A stretch of 16,454 bases of DNA, from positions 1-16,454 of the forward strand of contig LSSN01001811.1 of NCBI GenBank assembly GCA_001970855.1, given 5' to 3'. How positions within the stretch are numbered: the stretch's first letter is position 1; every line of letters starts with the position of its first letter. Below, in pieces: positions 9,180-16,454 of the stretch. Below the pieces are notes generated by a model that worked only from the letters and a program-made list of their open reading frames with translations, was not told where the DNA came from and did not search any database. This stretch comes from Smittium culicis (taxonomy: Eukaryota; Kickxellomycota; Harpellomycetes; Harpellales; Legeriomycetaceae). A program made the position numbers and the translations under genes.

Positions 9180-9371
9180 CCCTTTCCCGTCCAACACTCT
9201 TTAAAATAACTAATTTTATGATTCGTTTATTATTTATAAGCAAATCTATTATTTGCTGTGATTAAACAATATACCAATGTATCTTAAGGCCTGGGGGTTA
9301 AAGTATTATAATTGGCCATAATTGGCTATATTTAGAGGGTCAAAAATAGTCTACCGCCCATAAAGGGTTAA
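9176..9371 (-). mobile_element. Best-preserved TTAA-type MITE copy (A/B type), intact TTAA on both sides
   Basis: It is 196 bp including perfect TTAA duplications at 9176-9179 and 9368-9371. The B-end reads CCCTTTCCCGTCCAACACTC; the A-end reads AAAATAGTCTACCGCCCATAAAGGG. Only the outer six bases (CCCTTT / AAAGGG) plus scattered positions are true terminal inverted repeats; the subterminal parts of the two ends differ. It has no open reading frame. The intact ends make it the best reference for the family in this window. Confidence 0.85.
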
Positions 9372-9424
9372 AAAATCAAATTTTTTTATTTGTTTATGTA
9401 TTAGAAACAAATTAATTTTTGCTG

Positions 9425-9610
9425 TTCACACATTCCCAGACGGTAGATTATTTTTGATCTACCAAATATAGCCAACAGCGTTCAATTAAAATACTTAATT
9501 CCGAGGCTTTATTGGTATAATTCAAAATTAAAGCAAATAATAAAGAATCATTTAAATGACTGAATCAATAAATTCTTTTATTTTAAGAGTGCTGTGCAGG
9601 AAAGGGCTAA
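9425..9610 (+). mobile_element. Uninterrupted but mutated TTAA-type MITE copy (A/B type)
   Basis: It runs from TTCA (9425-9428, decayed TTAA) through GACGGTAGATTATTTTTGA and TCTACCAAATATAGCCAAC (A-end). It ends with AGAGTGCTGTGCAGGAAAGGG and CTAA (9607-9610, decayed TTAA). At 186 bp it is slightly shorter than its relatives. Its interior (ACTTAATTCCGAGG, TTATTGGTATAATT) is the empty-site control proving the nested insertion at 7008. Confidence 0.8.
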
Positions 9611-10259
9611 GAATCCCCATATGTGTTTAGTGATCAGATTATATTTTATTTTTAAATTTATTTATTTGCAACAACACAACAATATGAGTTAAAATTTTTA
9701 TAAAAGGAATTGGTATAAAGATAACAGTTAGTTTTTTTAAATCAAAAATAGCCTAAAACAATAGAAGCGATCCTATCCAATCACTAGCTATAAAATTGTA
9801 AATCTCCAGTTTAAGGAGAAAAACACGTAGTAAAATATTTAATGCTTAGTATTATTGGATAAGTAAATACGCAGTAGACTAATGGTAAAACGAATAAATA
9901 TAGTGTAGTAACTGTATTGGTTAATTTGACTAAATGGTTATGCTATTGGATAATACTTTAGCACAAAGTCGACATTTATTCCAATAGTAAATCAGGATGT
10001 CAACGAAACTTAGAATTAGTTTTGAGATTTAATTTCAGAAAAAAAGCGGAGCTTTGTTTTACAATTGCCTTGTAAGTCACTATATATGTTATACTGAACT
10101 TCTAATATTAATTTTCATCAATATCTATAAGGAGAAAGCATAGTCTTATTTCAAGACAGTCATTCTTTCTCTAAGATTCTAATACAACAAACTTGTCTTT
10201 ATGAAATCTCATTAATACTTTTTACTTTAACTTACGTACAGGTCATATAATTAATATCA
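9611..10259. promoter_or_regulatory. Upstream region of the 868-aa thioredoxin-like gene, with several CCAAT/ATTGG boxes
   Basis: This 650-bp gap before the ATG must contain the promoter. Five CCAAT or ATTGG pentamers fall between about 9776 and 9985, more than I notice in neighbouring gaps; CCAAT boxes bind the conserved HAP/NF-Y complex. A candidate 5'UTR intron (GTAAGT at 10072, CGTACAG ending 10241) is possible. TATA-like sequence is everywhere in this AT-rich DNA, so I assign none. I found no certain unfolded-protein-response element. Confidence 0.3.
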
Positions 10260-12866
10260 ATGCATTTGAAAAACAGTGTCATAGCTGTACTCGTTTACGC
10301 TTTTTCTTACGGACTTACATCTGCTTCCGAAAATGATCTATTAGTAGCTAATCACTCTGACTCGATTAAAAAGCTAATTAACAATGGTAGCGATACTTTC
10401 GAAAAAGATATAAAATCAGACTTGTCAAAAAGAGATTCTAGCGATAATGGCTCAGAACAAATAGCTTCGAATGAGATCTCCGATATTCAATTTAAAGAAT
10501 TAATAACTTCTGGGTTCTCCATTATTAAGTTTTATTCGCCAAACTGCGGCGCTTGTAAATTGCTTCAACCTCATTGGGAAAAAGTAATCCAATCTAACAA
10601 AGCTGATAAGGACAGTGACATTAAGTTTGGTAGTGTCAATTGCTTGAATTATTTTAACTTTTGTTCTACTGAAAAAGTAGGAGCATGGCCCACAATTAAC
10701 GCCTATTATAACGGTAAAAAAATTGACGAATTTGTTGGCTTAAGAGAGGAGGATTTTATTAAAAAATTCATCTCTCAATTCCTTGATAAAGTCAAAGCTG
10801 ATCCTTCATACATAGAAAATATTTCAGATAAACAAAAAAAAATAGACTCTGAAAACAATAGCTCCGTTTTACCAACTGATAAAAGTTTGGGCTCTTCAAT
10901 AAAAGTTACCGAAAATTCAAACACTAAAGAGTCAGAAAGTTCCAATATAAAAAACAGCATTGCTTTAAATTCTGCTAACTTTGATGGTTCAATAAGCACT
11001 GACGCCTGGTTAATCAAATTTTATACCCCGTCCTGCAAGTTCTGTAAAAGGCTTGCTCCAGTTTGGACTAGTGTCACTGACAGCTTAGCCAAAGAAGCTA
11101 ATTCTGCAGGTTTGTTTTTTGCTGAAGTCAACTGCAGTGTTGAAGACATTTGCGACAGACTAAAAATTGATGGTTACCCCACTGTTAATTTGTATAAAGA
11201 TGGGAAATTTATAGAAGAAACCGCAGAGCTTAAAAAGGATGATCTTGTACAATATGTAAAAAATACTATCGAAAATATAAAAACTGACTCCAAAAATCCT
11301 GGAGTTAACAAAAAAAACATTGAAAAAACTGAAGACACTCCAATCATAGTAGAAGATTCTAACCAGTCTGTTATTATACCTCCATACGTACCCAATGTAT
11401 CTACTGAAGGGATTGAAAAACTTTCTCAAAGCCCAGCTTCAAATTCTGTCAAACAGGATTATTTAAAGGACATAACTAACATTCTTTCAAAATACGACAG
11501 CAGTCAATATACCGGTGATTACATTTACTTAACTGACCAATCATATAGCTCCAAAACAAAAGACTCGATCTGGATTATCAACTATTATACACCTGGCTGC
11601 TCCGAATGTGACTCGGTAGAAAATGTAATGACTGAACTTGCTAAAAAATCAAAAAATTCAATTAATGTCGGTTATGTTAATTGTAAAAGATACCGCGAAA
11701 TATGCTCAAAAGAAAATATATCCTACGTTCCAACAATTAAACTCGTTTATAATGATTACAGCATTGAATATCCTAAAAGAATCAATAACGCAATTGAAAT
11801 TTCAAATTTCATATCTAATCTAGGTTTTAACAAAGGTAAAATTTCGTCGCTATACAAGTCAGAAGATTTGAAAAATGATAATAATATCGACTTATCTCAC
11901 TTTAATTCAAGAAAAAGTGACATTTCTTTCGTACTAATTAACAAATCCAACTCTAAAGAAAACTATTCTGTCTCCAGTGTAGCTTCAATCTTGTCTCTCA
12001 ATGGCAATAAATTCTTTGTTTCTAATGATGATCAACTTAGTATTAATCTTTTTAATTCAGTATCCCAAAATGCACAAGCACAGAGTATATCAAATATAAA
12101 TACCGACTTTTTAGTTGCTGTCAAGGATGGCATCGCACATAAGTTCTCAGGCGAAATTAAAAATTTAAAAAATGTTTCTGACTGGATGTTTGGCTTTAGA
12201 GAATCTTTCTACTCAAACGTACCTCAAGAAATGAATAGCAGCAATTTTGAAAGCTTATTAACTAATGCTGATATACTTGTACTGGCCATTGTTGATCCCT
12301 CAGATGAAAGCAGCTCTAACGAAGCGAAACAAAAGTTGAGTACTTCAGAAGCTGACTTTAAACTATTTTCACAAGTCCAGGGTGGACTAAAAAATAAAAA
12401 AGTTAATTTCGCATTTATTGATGGTATAGCTTACAAAAACTACATTCTTCGAATATTCAAAATAAAACCTAAACACTACCCTGCCTTCGTTTTTGTCGAG
12501 TCAGGGACTGAATCATACTACTTGCCTCATACAACAAGACTCATTAAATCGTCCAGGAAGAACTCTAAATTATATACCAACATGAACCGAAAGGATATGC
12601 TTTCAATGTTAATTTCAATTCCAAATTATGTTGAGGAAATTACTTCAACACACCCATTCCTCATCCGATACAGCTCTGGTGGAATAGTCAATAAATCAAT
12701 CAAACTCGCTATGTCCGTAACTAATAAAGTTTCGAAATCAGTAACTAGCAATGGATCCATGCCTATTTTCGCGATTTTAGCTGTCGTTGGACTAGTGTTT
12801 TTTATATTCAAGTACAGAAGTTCTTACGGAAATTCATCACATCTACCTCTCCACAAAGTTAAATAG
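10260..12866 (+). CDS. Multi-thioredoxin-domain ER membrane protein, PDI/Eps1/TMX3-like (complete, 868 aa)
   Basis: The ATG at 10260 is preceded by an in-frame TAA 12 bases upstream. Residues 1-22 are a signal peptide (cleavage after TSA). Three thioredoxin domains follow: residues about 72-180 with CGAC (96-99) and cis-Pro144; about 232-345 with CKFC (259-262) and cis-Pro307; about 420-520 with CSEC (447-450) and cis-Pro491. Each keeps the second Cys pair (VNC-x5/6-C) typical of PDI a-domains. Two CxxC-less thioredoxin-like regions follow (about 545-645 and 660-790). A transmembrane helix spans about 834-852, then a short tail ending HKVK. The protein should sit in the ER membrane with its domains in the lumen, exchanging disulfides or holding clients; that role is inferred. 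It is collinear with the gene at 2-2296 (shared LIK-Y/F-Y, AEV-C, IDGYPTVN, YYLP and HPFL motifs). It has no introns. A possible AATAAA lies at 13013. Confidence 0.95.
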   Translation: MHLKNSVIAVLVYAFSYGLTSASENDLLVANHSDSIKKLINNGSDTFEKDIKSDLSKRDSSDNGSEQIASNEISDIQFKELITSGFSIIKFYSPNCGACKLLQPHWEKVIQSNKADKDSDIKFGSVNCLNYFNFCSTEKVGAWPTINAYYNGKKIDEFVGLREEDFIKKFISQFLDKVKADPSYIENISDKQKKIDSENNSSVLPTDKSLGSSIKVTENSNTKESESSNIKNSIALNSANFDGSISTDAWLIKFYTPSCKFCKRLAPVWTSVTDSLAKEANSAGLFFAEVNCSVEDICDRLKIDGYPTVNLYKDGKFIEETAELKKDDLVQYVKNTIENIKTDSKNPGVNKKNIEKTEDTPIIVEDSNQSVIIPPYVPNVSTEGIEKLSQSPASNSVKQDYLKDITNILSKYDSSQYTGDYIYLTDQSYSSKTKDSIWIINYYTPGCSECDSVENVMTELAKKSKNSINVGYVNCKRYREICSKENISYVPTIKLVYNDYSIEYPKRINNAIEISNFISNLGFNKGKISSLYKSEDLKNDNNIDLSHFNSRKSDISFVLINKSNSKENYSVSSVASILSLNGNKFFVSNDDQLSINLFNSVSQNAQAQSISNINTDFLVAVKDGIAHKFSGEIKNLKNVSDWMFGFRESFYSNVPQEMNSSNFESLLTNADILVLAIVDPSDESSSNEAKQKLSTSEADFKLFSQVQGGLKNKKVNFAFIDGIAYKNYILRIFKIKPKHYPAFVFVESGTESYYLPHTTRLIKSSRKNSKLYTNMNRKDMLSMLISIPNYVEEITSTHPFLIRYSSGGIVNKSIKLAMSVTNKVSKSVTSNGSMPIFAILAVVGLVFFIFKYRSSYGNSSHLPLHKVK

Positions 12867-13529
12867 TGGCTTTTTTCAAAAGATTTAGTTATTCAAAATA
12901 TAAAAAAATCACCTTTAAAGTATCTTTTTCCATATTATTTTATTTAATCATTTGGCTATATTATTTAATTTCCAACTTTAACTCTTTCAAGTCGCGCTTT
13001 TTCAAAATTTCAAATAAAAAGGCATTGTTAATAAATTTAATTTAGAGTCGCTGTGTTTAATTAATACCCATATTTTGAACGTTTATTTTTACTTACCTCT
13101 GAGAGATATAAACTAATTTTAATAAAGTAATTATTAATATAATTTCCTCAAAACTTTATCTTAAATTCGATAGAACACGCGACCTGTACAAATTTTCTTG
13201 AGTACGTGGCTTGGCTAATTTTGGGTAAATAATTTGATATCTCATGAGTAAGATAGTATAATTCTCAAGTGATACTCAACCTAATTTACGGGTAGTAATA
13301 AGGGGTAAAATACAGGCAAAAAAAATTGATTCATTTGATAAAATTTTAAATCAATATGCCTTTAAAGTTATCGGATAGTAAAAATATTTACCAATAGTAT
13401 AAATAAAAATATTTATGAATAATACTAATAAATAAATTAGCTTAAGAACAATTGAAAAAAATATCATTTTTTATTTAAGTATCTAAATAAATAAAGAATA
13501 ATTTCTACATAGCTATAACTCATCTATCT
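12867..13529. other. Convergent 3' intergenic region
   Basis: The 663 bases lie between two genes that point at each other. Possible polyadenylation signals are AATAAA at 13013-13018 for the plus-strand gene and AATAAA on the minus strand (13475-13470) for the secreted-protein gene; both are common by chance here. AGTCGCGC-x-TTT at about 12990 resembles a short segment downstream of the other paralogue (about 2458). No gene is seen. Confidence 0.5.
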
Positions 13530-14048
13530 TTAGTTTTCATTGTCATTATCTTCATCATCTTCATTTTCATCATCATTTGCGTTTCCGGATGATACATTAG
13601 GGACAATGATATTTGGTGTTACTCCAGGGTAGTACACATTTTGACCAAAACCATCAACGTTGCCCAAATAATTGAATGCTTGGTTGTTTTGATTATTATT
13701 ATTGTTTTGTTTTCTACGTGTTATGACAAACGATATGTTGCTATTTCCATACTTGGAAACAATACTGTTTACAATCAAAGTGTTAGATATTCTGGTTCTT
13801 TTTGCTCTTCCTTTACAGCCAGGCCCTTTAAATCTAATCATCGTACTTCTTTTATCAACTACAATTCTCATGGATTGAGCATCAGATGTGTTAAAACATT
13901 TATCATAAGAGTAGTTTCCATTGTAGATTGGTCTAACTTGATTTATAGATTGGAAAAGCTGGACGTTTGCTGTTCTAGCATTAGCTACAGAAAGAAACTG
14001 CGAGAAACTAGCAGCCAAAACAGTTATGCTCATAAAAAATTTTGTCAT
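13530..14048 (-). CDS. Small secreted protein with Asn-rich linker and acidic C-terminus, family unknown (172 aa)
   Basis: I place the start at ATG 14048; the in-frame codon two positions upstream is TTG, which is unlikely in a eukaryote. Residues 1-24 form a signal peptide (hydrophobic FFMSITVLAASFSQFL, cleavage after VANA). Residues about 25-112 form a compact, probably beta-rich basic domain with only two cysteines (Cys51 in DKCFN and Cys78 in GPGCKG), which could form one disulfide, and a basic patch KGRAKRTR. An Asn/Gln run (115-123) follows, then a linker rich in Asn, Gly and Pro, and a strongly acidic tail (159-172, nearly all D/E/N). It has no membrane segment after the signal, so export is expected. 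The CFN...GPGCKG pattern is faintly like small secreted beta-sandwich or crystallin-like fungal proteins, but I cannot assign a family. It is intronless and convergent with the 868-aa gene. Confidence 0.8.
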   Translation of the reverse strand: MTKFFMSITVLAASFSQFLSVANARTANVQLFQSINQVRPIYNGNYSYDKCFNTSDAQSMRIVVDKRSTMIRFKGPGCKGRAKRTRISNTLIVNSIVSKYGNSNISFVITRRKQNNNNNQNNQAFNYLGNVDGFGQNVYYPGVTPNIIVPNVSSGNANDDENEDDEDNDNEN

Positions 14049-14666
14049 TTTCAAAAAAAATTGTAGGAGGTTTTTGTATAAGAATAAATATCTATTTGTA
14101 TTCAGATTTGTACTAGGACTTATTTTTCTAAATAATCAAGTTTGAATATAATAATTTTTGAATAAAATCCTGCCTTTATATAAAATTTTCAATGTATTTT
14201 AAAATCATACATTATCTAATTCAGTGTAAAAAATTTTATTACTCTAAAATGATTTTAATGAGGTGTTGATTTATTTGATTTTACATTGCATAAATCGCTT
14301 TTATTTTAATTCATGCGCATTATTATTATACAGCTTTTAAGCTTGGGCCGAATAAAAAATTAATTTAGTTTATTTTCCAGAATCTAACTAGTGTATACAT
14401 TATACCTATAATTTAAATTAATTACAAATTTTTTTACTATATTTTTTTAATAAAATTATTTTCAAAGAAAAATTAAAATTAAAAATATATATAAATTCTA
14501 GAAATATAGCCTTAAGTTTTATTCATAATCTTAAAACTAGAATATTAATAAATAATCTAATGCAAAGTTAGAACTATGACAATTTTGTACATTATGTAGA
14601 TCGATTTTTTGTAGATTAAATAGAATAAATAGCATAAATAGAATAAATTCTGCTATATTTACAGAT
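14049..14666. other. Intergenic region upstream of the secreted-protein gene
   Basis: AT-rich DNA that should hold the minus-strand promoter near 14050-14150. No gene is seen. At about 14335-14370, AAGCTTGGGCCGAATA followed by AAAAATTAATTTAG is reminiscent of the type-C MITE right border near 15950-15976, but the match is too short to call. Confidence 0.45.
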
Positions 14667-14918
14667 TATATGAGACACACTGAATAAAAAGAGCGACTTT
14701 GTTGTAGTTTAATATTATTAGTTGACTAGTAAAACTCTTTATAACAATTGGCTGTATTGAAAAGGAAATTCAATTTTTCTATTAATTCAACTCAATGCGG
14801 TGTTATTATTTGCTTAAAAAAAGCAATGGTTTATCGAATCTATTAATGTTTTATGAAAATTTATATAATGTAACACATCGCGCTATAAATTGACTACTTT
14901 ATAAAGAATTTCCCGTAT
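14667..14918 (+). mobile_element. MITE of a TATATG-TIR family (type D), copy 1
   Basis: The left end is TATATGAGACACACTGAATA; the right end is CTTTATAAAGAATTTCCCGTAT. These are imperfect inverted repeats of each other and match the ends of the copy at 15364-15616. The interiors align over most of their length, with shared blocks AATATTATT, ATTGGCT, a GAAxAGGAAxTTC motif, TTTCTATT and TATTATTTGCT. The two copies are 252 and 253 bp. It is non-coding. TA or TATA borders would fit a Tc1/mariner-type target, but that is tentative. Confidence 0.75.
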
Positions 14919-15059
14919 TATTGATTATATATTGAAGCTTCTTATTCAATAATAATTTTTTTTATTTTTTTTTGGAATTAGAGTTAAATAGTCATAATTT
15001 AATAGTAATTTATATCATGAAAGCACTCATAAAACTCATTCAAGTTAGAAAAAATGACG

Positions 15060-15155
15060 TATAAATGTGAGATTCTAGACAAAAATAGCACTTTATTAAT
15101 GTTTCATATTGCTAGTTTAAAAACAAAATCATTATTACCATTTGCTGAGCTGTAA
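15060..15155 (+). mobile_element. Internally deleted fragment of the type D MITE
   Basis: TGTGAGATTCTAGACAAAAA and TAGCACTTTATTAATG match the left 45 bases of the copy at 15364 (TGAGATTCTGAACGAAGAAA, AGCACTTTTTTGAGG). The text then skips to TATTACCATTTGCTGAG, which resembles that copy's TATTATTTGCTAAAA block. The right end is missing. Confidence 0.5.
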
Positions 15156-15169
15156 CGATTGTCGATCGA

Positions 15170-15367
15170 TATATGAGAGAATATTTGGAGGAGCGGAACT
15201 TTTGCCATCAAGTTTTCCTACTTTGCAGCATTATTTTATGTATAATTAAATTTAGAATTTATCATCGAATGGTTTATCTGATACAATCAATAGTTTACCC
15301 TAATTCATATTAGCAAATAGAATTTCTAAGAAAAGAAGTTCCGCTTCTCCGAAGAATATCCCATATA
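15170..15367. mobile_element. MITE with about 31-bp terminal inverted repeats (type E)
   Basis: The left arm TATATGAGAGAATATTTGGA then GGAGCGGAACTT (15170-15201) pairs with the right arm AAGTTCCGCTTCTCC then GAAGAATATCCCATATA (15336-15367). They match with a one-base gap and a few mismatches. The element is 198 bp, non-coding and foldable into a long hairpin. Its outer bases (TATATGGGA-ATTCTTCGGAGAAGCG) resemble the type D ends (TATATGGGAGATTCTT-ACGAAGAGAGCG), so D and E are probably related. Its right border TATA is shared with the left border of the next element. Confidence 0.8.
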
Positions 15368-15616
15368 TGAGATTCTGAACGAAGAAAGCACTTTTTTGAG
15401 GCTCAATATTATTCGGCCAAATAATTTTTAGACAAAAATATTATTGGCTAACTGAATAGGAATTTCGATCTTTCTATTTCATTCATTTAATCTTATCAGT
15501 ATTATTTGCTAAAAAAATTGCTATATTTTTTTGTTATAAGATAGTTAAACAAAAAATTCTGTACAGTCTAACTCTTTACGCATAAAAACGCTCTCTTCGT
15601 AAAGAATCTCCCATAT
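15364..15616 (+). mobile_element. MITE of the TATATG-TIR family (type D), copy 2
   Basis: The left end is TATATGAGATTCTGAACGAA; the right end is CTCTTCGTAAAGAATCTCCCATAT. The arms complement each other over about 25 bases with a two-base gap. It is 253 bp, directly abuts the type E element and overlaps its TATA border by four bases. It is non-coding. Confidence 0.8.
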
Positions 15617-15742
15617 TTTCTCGTATATGTTTGGGACTTTTAACAAGTAAAAAAATGATTATTTTATTTAGTATAACAATGAGTTCTTTATTATGCACTG
15701 TAAAACTAACACAATTAATTGGCTACTTCTATAAGATTTCCC

Positions 15743-16133
15743 TTATCCCTATCCCCTCCGTCATTCTTTAACCCTTTCAGGGGCGGTTGGCCTTTTTTGA
15801 ACTACCAAAATTATCCAACCAAACGACAGAACGATGAATAAATATAAGATAATAATAAATTACTGGCTGATAAATTATAAAATATTAATAACAAATAAAT
15901 ATAATATGGCTTATCCAATTACAATTTTTAATTAAGTTTAAGAGTGCTTGCCCCGGAATGGGTAAAAAAATTAATTTAGTGATTAGTCAGTAATTTAAAA
16001 GCAGTTAAATTATTTGCTGCTAATAAACAATATGCCAATAATTAATTGGATCTCGGAGATATAATTTTTAATCAAATACTGTTGGTTAAAAGAGGTAGAT
16101 CAAAATCAGTCTATTGTTCGAGAATCATTTATA
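15743..16133 (-). mobile_element. Decayed A/B-type TTAA MITE interrupted by a type C copy
   Basis: Bases 15743-15771 (TTATCCCTATCCCCTCCGTC then ATTCTTTAA) match the B-end of the copy at 9176 at 23 of 29 positions with no gap. At the TTAA the type C element begins. After 15966 the A/B text resumes: ATTTGCTGCTAATAAACAAT ATGCCAAT (compare ATTTGCTGTGATTAAACAAT ATACCAAT at about 9252-9279). It closes with GTAGATCAAAATCAGTCTAT then TGTTCG, an A-end whose CCGCCC has become TTGTTC. Subtracting the insert leaves about 196 bp, the family length. The right border near 16133 is approximate. Confidence 0.7.
15768..15966 (+). mobile_element. Complete type C TTAA MITE nested in an A/B copy
   Basis: It starts TTAA (15768-15771) with CCCTTTCAGGGGCGGTTGGC and GAACTACCAAAATTATCC. 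It ends TTTAAGAGTGCTTGCCCC then GGAATGGG and TAAA (decayed TTAA, 15963-15966). It is 199 bp including both target copies. The AGAGTG near its right end is shared with the A/B type, and the A-like left end shares the CCCTTTCA-GGGCGGT start, so C is a divergent subfamily of the same element. It is non-coding. Confidence 0.75.
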
Positions 16134-16454
16134 CATGCGAATTATGGACATTATACGTGATAAATCCAAGTTTAATTGTTAAGGTCTTTATGAAGGAGTA
16201 GTATTATAGTTCTGTCATATAAAATGATTAGATTGCTCAATTATTTAGTTTATTATTATTATTATTATTTTACCAGGTTATGTTTTAACATAATTACTAT
16301 CAGCCAGTAAAAATGATTGAGTAGTTATTGATAGGTTTTTATACTCACGTAAGTTTTACTATTATTAACAACGCATGATTACTGGTTGACAGGAATTAGT
16401 TCAAATTCAACCATTTTACTTAGTTATTAGTTAGTACAAGAATTGAGAAATCTC
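16134..16454. other. Terminal AT-rich stretch with a (TTA)6 microsatellite
   Basis: No gene is visible up to the window edge. A clean TTA trinucleotide run lies at 16250-16267. Confidence 0.5.
16250..16267. repeat. (TTA)6 microsatellite
   Basis: Six perfect TTA units in non-coding DNA near the right edge of the window. Confidence 0.85.

Noticed and set aside
10072..10241. Possible 170-base 5'UTR intron (GTAAGT ... TTACGTACAG)
   Set aside because: Donor and acceptor fit, but such strings are common and nothing in the coding frame requires splicing. RNA-seq would decide.
14052..14054. TTG start giving a 174-residue secreted protein
   Set aside because: A eukaryotic gene would use the ATG two codons later (14048), which also gives a standard signal peptide.
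13641..14066. Plus-strand 141-codon open frame opposite the secreted-protein gene
   Set aside because: It is antisense to a frame with a signal peptide and structured composition, and it shows no domain of its own.
14335..14372. Decayed right end of a type C MITE
   Set aside because: Only about 30 bases, mostly A/T, are shared with 15940-15976, and no matching left end was found.

Overview
The window looks like nuclear DNA of a very AT-rich eukaryote with compact, intronless genes. My best guess is an early-diverging fungus such as an insect-gut Harpellales/Kickxellomycotina species. The reasons are the strong A+T bias, fungal-style membrane-anchored multi-thioredoxin ER proteins, a trypsin-family relic with a signal peptide, a LINE retrotransposon tail and many short non-coding DNA transposons. 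Taxonomy is inference only. I see no tRNA, rRNA, CRISPR array or bacterial operon signal.

Layout. Bases 1-2296 hold the 3' part of a gene for a multi-domain thioredoxin/PDI-like protein with a C-terminal membrane anchor; its signal peptide and first CxxC lie outside the window. Bases 2297-5513 are about 3.2 kb of A/T-rich DNA with no gene I can support. Bases 5514-6642 are a 5'-truncated LINE fossil on the minus strand with a poly(A) tail and three internal stops. Bases 6947-7337 are a miniature transposon (MITE) with a second copy of the same family inside it. Bases 7766-8510 (minus) are a decayed trypsin-like gene lacking all three catalytic residues. Bases 9056-9610 hold three more TTAA-bounded MITE pieces. 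Bases 10260-12866 are a complete paralogue of the first gene (868 aa). Bases 13530-14048 (minus) encode a small secreted protein with an Asn-rich linker and an acidic tail. Bases 14667-16133 are a dense MITE block of two other TIR families plus another nested TTAA pair.

How the genes relate. The two thioredoxin-fold genes are same-strand tandem paralogues, pushed apart by about 8 kb of transposon-rich DNA. Each has, or is inferred to have, three CxxC thioredoxin domains, two CxxC-less thioredoxin-like regions, a single transmembrane helix and a short cytosolic tail. This suits oxidative folding or quality control of secretory proteins in the ER, in the manner of fungal Eps1 or animal TMX3. 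None of the visible active sites is the canonical WCGHC.

The most distinctive non-genic feature is a family of about 195-bp piggyBac-like MITEs that have repeatedly inserted into TTAA sites inside each other. The nesting can be read directly by comparing the copies in this window.
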